Source of the DNA: Datisca glomerata
Lineage: Eukaryota; Streptophyta; Magnoliopsida; Cucurbitales; Datiscaceae
NCBI GenBank assembly: GCA_003255025.1
Contig: QANY01011400.1
Span: 806,001 to 870,000, forward strand
DNA: 64,000 bases
Direction of reading: 5' to 3'
Shown: positions 11,401 through 26,400 of the stretch, one piece after another
Numbering within the stretch: position 1 is the first letter of the stretch
Layout: the number at the start of each line of letters is the position of its first letter
Program-made: the position numbers and the translations under genes
The notes under the pieces: model-generated
Database searches by the model: none
Seen by the model: the letters and a program-made list of their open reading frames with translations, nothing else
What the model was told of the DNA's origin: nothing

Positions 11401-14400
11401 TGAGGAGTTAGCTTCTCTTTTGCGTGTCTTGAGTCGATGTCTCTAAATTCCTGATAGGAGAGTTTGGTCCTTGGAGAGTTCTGGTAGTTTCACCCGTCGA
11501 TCGCTTTTCTCCTACCTTATTTCTTCTTAACACAGTCAATATCCTTCTAGTGCGTTGGTTTTACCTCCTCTTCACCTTATATGGAAAGCTAAAATCTCGA
11601 AAAAAATTCAGTTCTTTTTGTTGGAGCCTAGGACATCGTAAGATCACACACTTCCGACATGGTTAAAAAACGACACCCTAACGTGGCTTTATCCCCAGGT
11701 TTTCTATGTATTGTGTGGTTAGAACAGTGAGGATATGGACTATATCTTTATTCGTTGCCCTTTTCCGAGGGAGCTATGGCATAAGTTGATTCTATTGAAT
11801 TGTGCCAAGGAAGTTGAAGGTTCTGTGATACAGGAGAGTTTTGGCAGTCTTGTGGGGTGTTTAGTCAGAATGGAATAAGACAATTTTCGAAGATGTTTCA
11901 ATGGATATTGATCTTTTATGGGATGATACATTTTTGGGTTCTTTGTGGGTATCTAAATCTAAATGGTTTAAGGATATTCCTTCATTTTGATTAATTCTGA
12001 CTGGTTGACTCTTTGTATTGACTAAATTTGTATTTTGGTTTGGGCTAGGATGGATTGTCCTCCGAAGTATACTTTGTACCTATCTTTTTTATAATACAAT
12101 TTCTGTTTCCTATAAAAGAAAAAGAATGAAAATTTTGTGATGCTTTGAGAACATTTCTAATAATGTGCCAGTTGTTGGAAAGAAGAAATGGGGGATCCAG
12201 TGGGTCATGGTACTCTGTCACCCTCCAAATCCATCCACGCGTCAACCATTGCAGTATTTGAAAGCAAACCTTCTAGGCTTCCAACATCCTCCTCGTGAAG
12301 GGAGAGAAGTCAAACGATAAAGGAAGAGTCCTCAAATCTTGTTGTAAATGGATCTCGAGGCTGCTAAGCTCCCTTTAGATCCCTTTCCTCCTCAAAGAAT
12401 TTTTTTTATAGGTAAAGGTTTATGTATTGAAAAAAGAAAACTTACCAAAAATCATCTGTTGATCCAACTATGGAACCTTGGAATGAGAATGTAGATCCAA
12501 AGACTGGATTCACTCTTTACAAGACAGAAGAACAAAATCTGCTTGGGATTCAGTCCCCTCCAAGACCCTTCTGTATCCTTCAGAGCAAATTACACAGCAT
12601 AACAACTCTCCACAGCTTCTTCCCCATCTCCCTTGGACCCAGAAAAATCCATCCTCTCAAAGGCTGCATTACACTTCCTTGCAATCAGCAGCAAATACCC
12701 TCGTTCAAAAGCATTAGAAATAGGGCAAAAAAAATGAGGACCATGAGAAAACCATTCTCTAGGTTAGAAAAAAAGTAGATTTAATTCCTTAAGAACTTAT
12801 AATAGGAGGGATCCCACCTACAGCTGACCCGTGCCTGCTTTCCTCCATGCTCTGACATTGGGCATGTGACCCACTCAACTTCTTCCTCCTCGCCTCCTTA
12901 GCTCGAGCAAGTTGACTTCACCAACATTCAAAAGCCCTGGTAATTTAGAGTCGTAGCATCAACTCTAGCCATCCCACATAACTTTGGAAATATTATAATC
13001 CCAAAGTTGAAGTGGAAGGCCCATCGCCTTTATCCAACTACATAGATAACCCGGTTTCTGTCACCCACTTAAGGACTCCACCATCGGAGCTCCAAAATAG
13101 TTTCCTCTAACCCCATCAAACCCCGTTTTAAGAGCTTATTGGATGTTCAAATGAAGGAGAACAAATATAAGATGAAGTTCACCTAGTAAGCTCCACCCTG
13201 ATTATTGCACTTGCTTACTAGAGATCAATGTTGAACCCTTATCGATTTCATTTCGATGCCTCTATGAGAACCCAATTCAAAACAGGGTTTAAGGTGGCTT
13301 AAGACAATTCATTCTTTGAGGAGGAAACAACAATTGGAGTAAGACATACCGGCCGAACTAAATATGTTTATGTAGAGAATTCTTGAATAATTTTCTATAT
13401 CTTGAATAGTATGTACAAGACAATTATATAGAGGACGGAGGAAATCTTTTCCTCAAATCAAGGAACTAAATATCTCACTAATCTAGTAATCTATATATAG
13501 AAAAAAGCTAATAATCTATAATATTAAAAAAAACTAAATCCCTCTGTTCTAGGAAACAAGATAAACAAAATTTAAGCAAGTAATTTCTAGAAATCAGGCA
13601 CAAAATCACAGATTTCCACACCCCCCTCAAGCTAGGTTTTTAGATGTTGAGTAAACCTAGCTTGGAAATAAGATCTTCAAATGTCTTCCGTGGCAAAGCT
13701 TTTGTCAGAATGTCTGCTGTCTGCTGACTAGTCGGTTAGTACATAAGTGATATGGTGTTGTTTTCAATCTTCTCTTTGATAAAGTGTCGATCCATTTCTA
13801 CATGCTTTGTTCTATCATGGTGCACAAGATTTTTAGCCATGTTGATTGTCACAAAACACCTTCATGGATCCCGAGATAGGAACTCCTAGTTCACCAAGCA
13901 TTCTTTTCAACCAAATTCCCTCACAAATACCATTTGCAAGGGCTCTGAATTCTGCTTCTGCGCTGCTGCGAGATACTACTGATTGTTTTTTACTTCTCCA
14001 AGTAACTAAATTACCCCAAACATAAGTACAATAACCTGAGGTTGATCGCCTATCAGTTACAGAACCTGCCCAATTTGCATCAGTGAGTATTTGGACTTCC
14101 TTGCTTGCTGTCTTCTGGAAGAACAATCCTTGCCCTGGTGTCATCTTCAAGTACCTCAGAATTCTGTATACTGCATCCATGTGTTCTTCTGTTAGGTTGT
14201 TCATGAATTGACTTACCATGCTTACAAGAAAGCTAATGTCTGGTCTAGTATGAGATAGATATATAAGTTTCCCAACTACTCTTTGATATCTCCCTTTGTC
14301 AACAGGTGTACTACTGTCTTTGCTACCCATTATCATAGTAGAGTCCATAGGAGTGTCAACTGGTTTACATCCAAGATTCCGGTCTCTTTCAAGAGATCCA

Positions 14401-17400
14401 GTACATATTTTCGTTGAGAAACTGAAATACTTTCTTCATCATGATCTCCAATTAGAATAATATCATCGACATACACGATGAGTATTGCTTTCTTTCCTGA
14501 AGGTGAGTGTTTGACAAACATAGTATGGTATGTTTGACACTGATCATACCCAACCTTCTTTACAGCCTTGGTAAACTTGTCAACCCATGCTCTTGGTGAC
14601 TGTTTGAGTCCGTATAAAGACTTCTTGAGTTCACAGACTTTGCTGAGATTAGTTGGAGTATCAAAACCAGGAGGAATCTCCATGTACACTCACTCTTCAA
14701 GATCATCACTAAGGAACACATTCTTCACATCTAGCTAATAGAGAGGCCAATCAAGGTTGGAGGCAAGTGAGAGCAGTACTCGAATAGTATTGAGTTTGGC
14801 TACAGGAGAGGAGCAAAAGTTTCTTGGTAGTCAATTCCATAGGATTGCGTGAACCCTTAAGCCACCAGAAGAGCCTTGAATCTCTTGATACTTCCATCTG
14901 AATTATGTTTGACAGTGAAAATTCACTTGCAGCCTACATGATGTTTTCCCGATGGTAGATCAGACATCACCCAAGTCCCATTCTTTTCTAGAGCTTGAAT
15001 TTCTTCCAAAACAGCTTCCTTCCATTAGGTATGCTAAGCGCTTCATGTATTGATCTTGGAACCTGTGTTCTGTCGAGGGTACTGACAAAAGCAAGGTGAC
15101 TATGTGACAATCTTCCATATGAGATAAAATCATAAAATGGATGATTAGTGCAAGATCGAGTGCCTTTTCTCAAAGCAATAGGTCTATCAAGATCTTCATC
15201 AGGTATATCATTGAGAGCAGATTCATGACTAGTATTACCTGGTGACTTTTGTGGTTCCAGACCCTGGTCAGACTCATGATCGTTATCAGTTGGCTGCAGT
15301 TCTTTATATTCTCTTGTTTTGTCCCGCCTAGTATAGACACGTAACTCATTAGTTTCTGCAGGATGTGTGTGAATTGAACGATTGAGGACTTTGGTTGTTA
15401 GGCTCAGAATAGATATCAGGACTTGGGTTTTGGCTAGGATTTTGATCAGTATCGGTTTGGGGTGGTTGAGGTGACTCGGTAGGAGATGTATCTCGAGTGT
15501 AGGTTGTTTCTAAGGCATCAATGTTCCAAAGATGATATTCTTGAGTGAAATTCTTCCCCTGAATATCAGTCTTGGAGTAGAAGGGTTGATGTTCAAAAGA
15601 ATGTGATGTCCATGGAATCGTAGAATCTTCGAGTGATCGAGGAATAACATTTATATCTTTCCTGATTTAAGGAGTATCCTACAAATATACATTTGAGAGC
15701 CTTAGGGTGGTCAAGTTTACTCTGGTATTGACTATGGATATGAACGAATGTTGAACAACCAAATACTCTTAAAGGAAGAGTGGCCAATACCTTGTTAATC
15801 AAATAGGTAGCTGTTAAAACAACCTCTCCTTAGAAAAATTTAGGAACATGTGTGGTGAACATGAGAGAACGAGCAACTTCTAGAATATGTCTATTTTTCT
15901 TTCCGCCACCCCATTTTGCTAAGGTGCGTCGACACAAGAACTTTGATGAACAATGCCTTGACCGTTAAGATAGTCTCCCAAAGATGTCTCAAAATACTCT
16001 TTTGCATTGTCAGTTTTCAACACTTGTAATTTCGTTTGGAATTGGGTTTGAATCATGGTGTTAAAATTTCTAAAAATTTGGCCAACTTCAGATTTTTCTT
16101 TCATGAGAAATAACCACGTAATTCTAGTGTGTCATGTACAAAAGATACAAACCATCTAGTACCAATGATATTTTTTATTCTTGATGGCCCCCACACATCA
16201 CTATGAATCATTGAGAAAGGATGAGATGCTTTGTAAGGTTGAAAGTAGTAAGAATTACGAACATCCTTTGAAAATTGACACCTCACATTGAAATAATTTC
16301 AGAATTTTATTCATAAATAAAGATGGAAACAATTTTTGAAGATATGTGAAATTAGGATGACCTAGACTATAGTTCCATAACATGACAGCGATATTTTTAT
16401 TAGAAACTGAATCTAAACTTTTATTTGATTGACTTTTAACACATACTGCATTGTGAGTTTGTCTTCTAGGCGGTACATCTTCCTTGAGTTGATAAAGACT
16501 TGAGCACATCCTAGCACTGCCAATCATCCTCCCCGAATCCAGAACCTGAAATTCACACAAATTCGAGAAAAAATTAATAACACAATTTAGTCCTTGAGTG
16601 AATTTGCTTATTGATAGAAGATTGCAGTCCAGATTTGGAATATGGAGAACACAGTTTAAAGTTATGTCCTTTGAAGTAATGATAGAACATGTTCTAGCCA
16701 CTTTCGAAAATGATCCATCAACTATTTTTACAGTAAGATTTTCTTGACTTTGGGTTGTATATTTGGAAAAGAGAGGCGTCTCCTGTCATATGATCAGAAG
16801 CACTAGAATCCACTATCCATGTACCTCTGTTTTCTGACTTAACAGTGAGAGCACTCAAACAATCATCTTTGTGTGCCAAGATCTTGTTCCAATGGTATTC
16901 TGAGTAGATATTTGTTGTGAGGACATCTTTAGAAGTGTTTCAAGTTGTTCCTTGGTGAAAGAACTGGATTCTGTGGAGATAGAAGATCCTTCTTTAGTAG
17001 CCACATGGTTTCCACGAAATTCTTTGTCAGAAGTAGGTCTTGAAGGTTTCCAATCTGCAGGTTTACCATGGATTTTCCAGCAAGTCTCTCGAGTGTGGCT
17101 TGGTTTTCGGCAGTGGTCACACCATGGTCTTCCCTTCTTTGGCCGATTGTCATAGCTTGAGTTTTGGACCCCTCGGGCTGCGAGCTGATGAGTTATCTGA
17201 GTTAGGAAGGATGTGTCTGGCTCTCCCATCAATACTTTCTTCCAGCTCTCTTCTCTACGCACCTCGGAGAAGACTTCTCGGATGTTTGGATGTTTGGCAA
17301 AGGTTTCGACCCTAGTATTCTTCCTCGGACCTCATCTAAATTCTTATCAAGTCCCAACAGGAACTTATAAATCCTTTTCTTCTCCACAAATTCTTTGAAC

Positions 17401-20400
17401 TTCTTCATGTCAGTTGGGCAGTCCCATTGCTGATCTTCAAATACGTCTAGTTGCTGCTACTGTCGAGTGAGAATATTGTAGAATTGTGTGACTGACATAT
17501 CTCCTTGACGGAGATCGTGAAGTGTGTTTTCTATCTTGAATATTGCTGAGGTATTTTCTTTGCTTGAATAGAATTCTTTTGCAGCATCCCATATCTCATG
17601 AGTCGTGCTATAGAGCAAAATTTCCCCCCCTATTTCATTGGTCATGGAATTGACCAACCAGGACTTGACCAACCAGGACATGGCCATATTGTTTTCTGAA
17701 TTTGGAATCTCGTTCGTCTGGAACATTGACTTCGCCAGTGAGGTATTCATCCTTCCCTTTTCCGCAGATATACATCATGACGGACTATGACCATTGAAGG
17801 TAATTATTCTCATTCAGTTTGTGCCCAGTAATGGGAAGTGGAGAGCTATCTGTGATGCCATGAGTACTCGAAGAACCCGAAGTAACTTCGGATGAAGAGG
17901 AGCCTTTTCCCATGTCTTTTTGCGTGGGCATGGTGTATTTCTGGTCACCCGGAAAAATACTACAGAGTTGAATTTAGGGCTCTGATACCATGTAGAGAAT
18001 TCTTGAATAATTTTCTATATCTTGAATAGTATGTACAAGGCAATTATATAGAGGACGGAGGAAATCTTTTCCTCAAATCAAACAACTAAATATCCCACTA
18101 ATCTAGTAATCTAAATATAGAAAAAAGCTAATAATTTGTAATATTAAAAAAAACTAAATCCCACTATTCTAGGAAACAAGATAAACAAAATTTAAGCAAC
18201 TAATTTCTAGAAACCAGGCACAAAATCACGGATTTCCACAGTTTATGTGGTTCGTTAAGCGTGTAATGAATCATGAATCACACTGTAATAATTAATTATT
18301 ATTTTAATTGTACTTCTCCTTGTTTGATTGCTGAGGGAATTGAAATCTTTTTTAATATTTTCCGATAAAAATCTCCATGAATTGTTTTTTGTAGAGCCTC
18401 ATCTGGAAAAGGGTCTTCTGAGGCTTTGCAGAGTTGTTCTCATGACACAGGGTTGACACATATTGGTTCTTGTAAGTATTTATCAAGCTAATCAAGTTTT
18501 TGTCCCAAGCAAATGAGATGTTGTCGTACTGTATGTGATTAGTTTCTTTTATAAGAATCTGATATTTAAAATGAACTCTTTCTCTCCCCCCCACCAACAA
18601 TTAAAATTGCTACTCTAGCCGGTGCTGTCTGGAGATTCCATTACTATCAGTGGGCAATGCAGAAATTTGAGCAGTATAATATTAGTGAAGGTGCTTGCCA
18701 GTTTGCTCTTGCCGCACTTGAGCTAGTTGATGAAGTATTAAGTCCCAATGATGATCACTATGGTAGAGATCCATTAAACGAATCAGCCATTGCCATCAAG
18801 GGACGACTCTGGGCAAATATCTTCAAGTTCATGTTGGATCTTGATCACTTTTATGATGCTTACTGTGCAATAGTTTCAAATCCGGATGAAGAGAGTAAAT
18901 ATATCTGCTTAAGGCGTTTCGTGATTGTTCTTTATGAACGTGGTGCCATAAAGGTTTGTTTTTTATGGAGTTCAAGCTTCAAGCTTCATATTTGCTTATT
19001 CCTTTGTCAAATGGTATACAACCTGGACTCTATTAAATAGAAATAGAATAATGCAAGAATAATAGATGTGGACTATAGGTTGAACCATACCTTAAAACAC
19101 AACAGCTGAAAAGAATACTATAGGGCCAAAGAGTGCTTATCATGATCTCGTTTAGAAAGGAAGTCAAAACAGGGCCTGAACTCAGGAAAGTTAATTTCCT
19201 CTAGAAGCACAGGATTTTCAATGGCAGTCGATGTTTTTAGATATTGTAGATATCCGAATAGCATCTAGCTTGGGACAAAGATCAGAAAAAAATGTCTCAG
19301 AGTTCCACTCCACCAATATCTTCTTTTTTCATAGAAAACAGAAAAGTTATATTAATAGAAAATAGAGAACAACAACAGGATTTGGAAAATGAGTAATCCG
19401 CCAAAATCTCAAAACTGAAAAGAACAAGAACAAAGCAAATGACATTGAATTCCAAAATTACATAGAATTACAACCATAATAAATTTCAATTGTCAAAAAA
19501 GAAGACCAAGGGGTATTCTTAAAAGTTTCGACTTTGATGACCAAGAAAAAGCCAATAAAATAACTTTCTTCCATAAAACTGACTCATCAGCGAACGGTTC
19601 TTCAATAATTCTTTGATTTCTCTCAAGCTAAAGAACCCAAGAAACAGAAAAGACTGCATGATACCATATAACATCTTTTTTTTTTTTTATTTCCACCACC
19701 AAAATCCATTTTTATTAACATCTCCACTGAACAAGGCTGCACCCAGCTGAAATCAAACAATATCAACAACAAATACCATAATTAAGAAGCTGAAGAGCAA
19801 TGTAGAAAGAGATGATTCGAACTCTCAAAGTTGCTTTTGCACAAAACACACCAAGAAAAAGATAAACACATATAAGGTCTTCTCTGTTGAAGAGTTTAGC
19901 AGTGCTTACATTTCCCAGTATTAATAGCCATAAAGTACATTAACTTTGGAAGGAGAGCAAGATTTCCATATTAGAGGAAATGGAAGGAGTGATGAGAATC
20001 CACATTATTTGAAATAAAATTCATAAAGGATTTGCAAGAGAAAACCCCAGATTTGTCAAGTTCCCACACCCATTTGTCCATCACTTCAGAATTAAAAAGA
20101 CAAGATTTGAGAAAGGACAACATATTAAGATACTCCCGGATTTTGGAATCAGTATGCTTCTAAAAGATAAATTCCAAGAGAGTGGAGAATAAGAAAGAAT
20201 CAAGTCTCCAACTTTATCATTGGTTCAAAGGAACTAAATAAAGGCTTGGAAAAGAAGCTGTAAAAGCATTGTCACCCATCCATCTATCTTCTCAGAATTT
20301 GCCATCACCTAAGTTCAGATCCATTGAGAAAAGAATTAAATCCTCTAGAAATAAACTTCCAAGGTTTTCTAAAAGAACCACTCCACCAATATCTTCTGAA

Positions 20401-23400
20401 CTGTATATCCTTTCTCCATCACAGTCCACTGACTATTGTGAGAGAATATTGTCTGAGCCAAAGTGAATAGCTTTGAGTTGGTCAGGTTACGGTAATAGGC
20501 TGCAAAATATTCCAACCATTGTGTGCCATTCGCTTCATGTTTTACGCCTTTTTTTATTGGTAAAGGTGATAATGCTTGACTTGCAAAAACCCCAAGAAGT
20601 GGTAGATACTACCTAAGAACTGTTCTTTAAGTTAAAGGAGGCAAGATTGTAAAGCCATTCTTTTACATATTCGGAATCAGATTCACATTCTTATTTTGTC
20701 TGAGAGAATATGGCAGTTATTTGTTACAGTAGTTTTGTTGAAGATTCAGAGCCTAGAAAGATAGTTCTGCTGTTTAGATGCTCCTGTGTTTATATTCTGA
20801 TGTTCTTATCTATTTTACTTCCTTATTTTCTGCCCAAGGGTTAAGCTAAATTAGTATAGAATATTTTGTGTTTGTCTCCCTTTATTCTTGTAACAAAATC
20901 TATAAACCCGGACCTTTGTAAATCTGTTAATTTTAAGGAAGAAAGTATTTTCTTTGAGTTTGCTGTGACGTCTGCAAGGAACTTGGCTTCAATGTGGTCA
21001 TAATGCTGATAAGATGATAACCATCCATTTCGTTAATTAAGAAGCAAATTTTTAGCATGCTACTTGAGAAATCTTTTTCCCTCTCTTTACATTTACTGTA
21101 GATTCTCTGTGGTGGTCAATTGCCTTTCATTGGACTGACAGAGAAAGTAGAGCAAGAGCTTGCCTGGAAGGTATTTAGTTGAAACGCTGAATGTAAACTT
21201 CGTATACTGCTGTATTAGCAATATGCTTTCTGATCCGTGGATATTCATGTACTGAAATTGCAGGCGGAGTGTTCTGATATATTGTCGGAGCCAAACTTGT
21301 ATAAGTTGCTTTATGCGTTTGAAACATACCGACATAACTGGCGTAGAGCAGCAAGTTACATATACTTCTATTCAGCTCGTTTGAGAAGTGAAGTATCTTC
21401 ACAAAATTACCAGCACGATCCTAGGGCACTTCAAGAAAGATTGAATGGACTTGCCGTTACTATCAATGCATTGCATCTTGTCCATCTGGAATATTCTTGG
21501 GTTGATGTTCCTGAAAGAAACCATCTTCACAGCAAGCATTACCCAAGCAAAAAAGTTAAAAGAGCGTTGGATCAGCAGTGTAAACAATAAAGCTAGAAAA
21601 TCTGTTTATTTGCTTAGTTGTTCTCTGACATCTTTATTTTTAAGTTCTCTGACCATTACCACATATTCCAGGAGCTTGCTGGACAAGAATCTTATTAAAT
21701 GTTGAAATAAGTCCTTATCTGTCATATACAGCTTAGACCGAGGAAATAGCGTGATTATTTTTCTCCATGTAGCAGGTGATGGTGAACAGGCTCATAAGTG
21801 GCAGTCTCATATTGGTATCGAGAAATTAGAAGATGAGTTTTTGCTGACTTCAGCAGAGTATCTGCTTACTGTAGCAAATGTCAAGTGGACTTACTCGGGT
21901 AAAACTTTAGTAGGAGTTATTTTATTGACATAACTAATTACAGCAGGAAATAGGACTCAATAAGATAGAGATTAATCTCATCATATCTTATTTCCATTAT
22001 GATAACTTTGCAATTGATCAGTGAAATCTCTGTTCTTATAGAAGGGAAAAAGAAAAGAAAATAGGTTTTGATTACTTTTGGTCCCTAATATCTAGCGCCT
22101 TGATAACATTTGACATTAAGTTATTTGATTGGAGAAACTAAAATGTTAGAGCAAATCGTTGTGACTCGAATGTCTGGTGGTAGTTTCTTCAAACCTTTCA
22201 TTTCTCTATTTATTACTATTTTTTAAACATCTCTTTTGTTTTTTCAGGAAATCACCAATCTCCATCAGAATTAGTAGATCTCCTGGTTGAGAATAATTTA
22301 TACGATACAGCATTTTCTGTTCTTATTAGATTCTGGAGGGGATCAGAACTAAAGAGGTAATGATCCTGTGCTAAGTCACAATTAATATAAATGATAAACT
22401 AATCTATCTATCACTGCCTCTAACGATTTTCTTTGACAGAGAACTGGAAAATGTTTTCTCTGCTCTGTCCTTGAAATGCTGTCCAAATAGAGTTGGTTCA
22501 TCTGAGGCTCGGTAAGACAACTATTATACTTGTTACTCAATTAACTGATCTTTTCTACTCAAGTTCACCAGTCATAAATTTACCTGATAATTTGCGTCTT
22601 TGTTAGCATGCATGACTTTTTATACTATCTATAATTTCAGGAATTATTTGAGAACAAGTAAGGCTCTCTTGTTGACCTCAACGAAGGATGAAGAGATTGT
22701 TGATTCACCTCATTTGGTGTCTATGAGTCAACTATCAAACGTAAATAGTCAGTGGGAGATCCTTGAGCTTTATTTGGTTCGTACTTTTCAATGCTTTTAA
22801 TTTTTTAACAAGTTTGGAATTTTCTCCAATTAGTATCCATGTTCAACCTAGCATGTCAGTTTTAGGGTCTCTGCGATCACGATTTATAAGTTTCACATCT
22901 CCAATGAATTCCTCGTGTACAAAAACTAACGTAACCCATCAAATAGATTATGTTTTGGCTTCTTCTAATATGTAATCACAGCCGCTAAATTTGCAGTATG
23001 AAATCACTTATTTAAAAAATGTTTTGTATTCACGGGTTTCTGACGGGAATATGGATGGAAGGTTTATCAGGAAGCTTTTTGAGGAGATTTAGATCTTTAC
23101 AAAATATAGTAAAAGATTCATTTGGTTACAATCCACATAGTTTAAGGGGTGTAATATATTTTTCCCTTTCTTTTATAATATATTAGTTTATGTAATTTTA
23201 TCACGTATTGTTCACCTTATGTTCTAGGCATAATTATATTGTTGACTAACCTAGAATTCATTTGGTTACAATCCACATAGTTTAAGGGGTGAAATGTATT
23301 TTCCCTTAATTTTATAATATATTAGTTTATGCAATTTTATCACGTATTGTTCACCTTATATTCTAGGCATAATTATATGGTTGACTAACCTAGAAATCGT

Positions 23401-26400
23401 AGATATTAGTTACTGGACATTATGGTAGTCTTACATATATAACATCCTACTCACTCATGGTATAAAAGTTATAATATTTCTTGGGATAGTCGCACAAAAT
23501 CTGTTTATATATCATCCTCCCACTGACTTGCAATGCTCTGTAGTTGGCCTCTATCGGTGATTTAGCATATGTATAAGCTTCAATGTTTTAAGTGACTATT
23601 TTTCGAGAACAATAATCCATTGCCTATAGTTGACTTTAGGTAGTACCTATTTTTTCATAAGAAACAATGACTTTAGGTAGTACCTTTTTTTTATGAGAAA
23701 CATATGCTTTAGGTAGCACCTTGGAATTCTATGTACTGCATCCATGTGACCCTCCAGAGGTGAGTCTATTGTACTGACTTCCTTTGCCCATTGGATACAA
23801 AATACCTGGCATAGTACGAGGTAAGTTCCCAAGTTTGGGTACCTTCCTTTATCAATCAGAATGCCTTTATTTAGAGTAACTTTAAATTGGATCAATAGGA
23901 TTGTTGATCACTTTGCAATTCAACATTCATGTCTCATTCAAGAAATCCGATGTATTTCCTTTGTGATACATATCCCTTTGACGTGCAACTTCAACACCAA
24001 TAAAATATCTCGAGGATCAGAATCCTTTATTCTGAGTACATTGGACAAAATCCTTACAATTCTTCATTTTCTCTAATTATCTCTTACAGCACTAGCATCA
24101 ATTATAAAAAAGGTCATCTACATGTTCGTAAAAAAGAAATTGTGATCTACATTGTCAATTATATTAGGGGTTTTTCAGTTTAAAAGCTGTTTTACAACTA
24201 GAGCTTTCCTCAAAACCAGGGGACAGGTCCATATACACTCTCTAGTCCAAGTTTCCTTGTAAAAAGGCATTTTTCAACATTAAATTGTTGCAAGGCCAAT
24301 CAAACTTCGCATCAAGGTCAAGAGAACTTTAATGCTTTTCTTTTTTGCCACAAGAGCAGAGGTCTATTTGGTAGTCAATCCCATAAGTTTGAGTATTATC
24401 CCTTAGCTGCAAGTCAAGCTTAAATTCAAGACCCATAACCGTTTACTTCAATTGGTGAAAAGCCATTTACGTGCCACTGTTTTGTTTCCTTTCGGAAGAT
24501 TCACAACCATCTTAGTAATATTTATATGCAAAGCCTTAATCTCTTCAAGGAAAATCTCTTCATTTAGGTTGTCCTAGAGCCTCTTATAAGGTTTTTGAGC
24601 TTTTTCACCGGAAGGCTTCAGATTTTAGAATTAAGTCTATGTAGAGACAGAATTTAGAAATGACATGTTTGATGCAAGTTCTAGCACCTTTCTTAATAGG
24701 AATAGAAATATCATGATTGGTATCAAATTAAAGAGGTGATCGGTAAAGAACTAGTGTACTAACTCCGGATTGGATGAATGAGCCTCATTCTCATCTTCTG
24801 TTTTACTTTCACTTGCTGCACTAATCTCTTTCACCAATCCATAATCACCTACTGTCTCTTCTTTTGGTATGTGTTCCATGCCCTGACTTTTTGTTTGATT
24901 GAGAATGATAACGGGAATTATGATAAACAAAAATGGTACTAACCAAGCTTGATCTTTCCCATTCTCTCCCACTGAAGATCAAATAAAAAAAATTGATTTT
25001 CAAAGAAACTCACATCTATAGTGACAAAAGTCTACGAGTCAGAGGATGATAACACTCGGACCCCTTATAAGTATGAGAGTAACCCAAGAATAGGCATCTG
25101 AGAGCTTGTGGATCAAGCTTAGATCCTTTCCTATTATGGATATATCAATTATGTCGAAGAGCATAATTTTCCCTATCACGAGACTTCCCATTAATCAATC
25201 ACTAGCAATTATGAGGAAGAGATCATCTAATGCTTTAATTCCCCTTCAGCTTTTCAATCCTCAAATCTTGTGGATCCGTTCCAAACTTAAGTTTTATTAT
25301 CACCTCTGCTAGTTTCTTGAGGAGTTAGAATGTATTAAGACATTTTTTGTGTTTCCTTGATGTGTTTGCCAAGTGATTCTATGATGGATCAAGACCACTG
25401 GGAGTGTAAAAACTATCTATTGTCTCTTGTTCAAAAAACTTTTCTTTTTGAATTTTTCACTCATCTCTAAAGCTGCAGTGTATTTTACTGTAGCATGAGG
25501 TTCTATTTTATCCTTGTTCAATGCATTGTCTCTTCTCTTCCAAATTCATTATCTTTTTCATCTTATCACATCACTAAATTTTCAATGTTTGCAGGGGAAA
25601 TATAAAGGTCTTCATGCTCGATTACCAGTTGTTGTTGCTGAAACTCTTCTTAGTACAGATCCTCAAATTGAACTCCCCCTTTGGCTTATTCAGATGTTTA
25701 AGGTAATTTTCCTAGCCAGAATGAACTATTAATTGCTTTGTTGATATGAGATGATATCAATTGTTGTCTCCATGTATTTCCCCTTTCCCGTTTTGCTTAT
25801 GAATTCTCCCTTGTTTTGAAGCAAGTGGAGTTTATCAGAGATTTAGTTTGCTTGCTGACTAGTATATTTCAAGTCCTTTCTTAAACAAGAAAAAGTAAAT
25901 CTCACCCTTGCTACTACCTACCTGGTGAAGCCGTCCTATACCTCATCCTTTTAAGCACTCGTTGTTTAAACTGTTAGTAGTGGGAAAGTCCTAGTGGAAA
26001 ACGCCATTGGAACCGACATTTTTGTATATTATGTATTATTATTATTAATCTTGTTGAGGAGCATATACATATATGTATATATATATAGTTAAGAAACAAA
26101 ATAATATTAAATTAGTAATATAGAGATGTACAAAAAGGGATAAGCTATCCTCAATGGGTATCAATTTACGTCTTCTCTCCGCTAGAAATATACCTTAATT
26201 AACATAATCCAATAAAAAAAACTTTTGCTTCAAAACTTCTTGAATTTCATTGTCTAAAAGATCCATAGAATTGCAAAAAGAGAGCATCTACAGATAAATC
26301 TATTCCTCTTCTTGGTGCTTCTTTCAAAAGGGTTAATCAAATGTAAAGGGTTGACATGCCTTGTAATTTTCTTCCTTTTTTATTAGGGAGGATATCTCAT

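Larger units (their letters stand above)
13366..18245 (-). mobile_element. Ty1/copia retrotransposon 2, both LTRs and target duplication present
   Basis: Two 250-bp LTRs (13371-13620 and 17991-18240) flank a copia gag-pol on the minus strand. The same 5 bases, GTTTA, lie at 13366-13370 and 18241-18245 and form the target-site duplication. The primer site complementary to initiator tRNA-Met and the polypurine tract sit exactly inside the LTRs. I count about 12 substitutions between the LTRs (about 95% identity), so the insertion is not recent. The element is antisense to NUP160 and ends 149 bp before a NUP160 exon. The ORFs are interrupted, so it is not autonomous. Confidence 0.95.

Noticed and set aside
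12470..12778. 102-codon plus-strand frame
   Set aside because: No recognisable domain, and it lies between LINE and copia remnants in an intron. Not supported as a gene.
17979..17990. tRNA gene suggested by tRNA-Met complementarity (also at 62287-62298)
   Set aside because: Only the 12-base primer site is present, with no cloverleaf; it belongs to reverse-transcribing elements.
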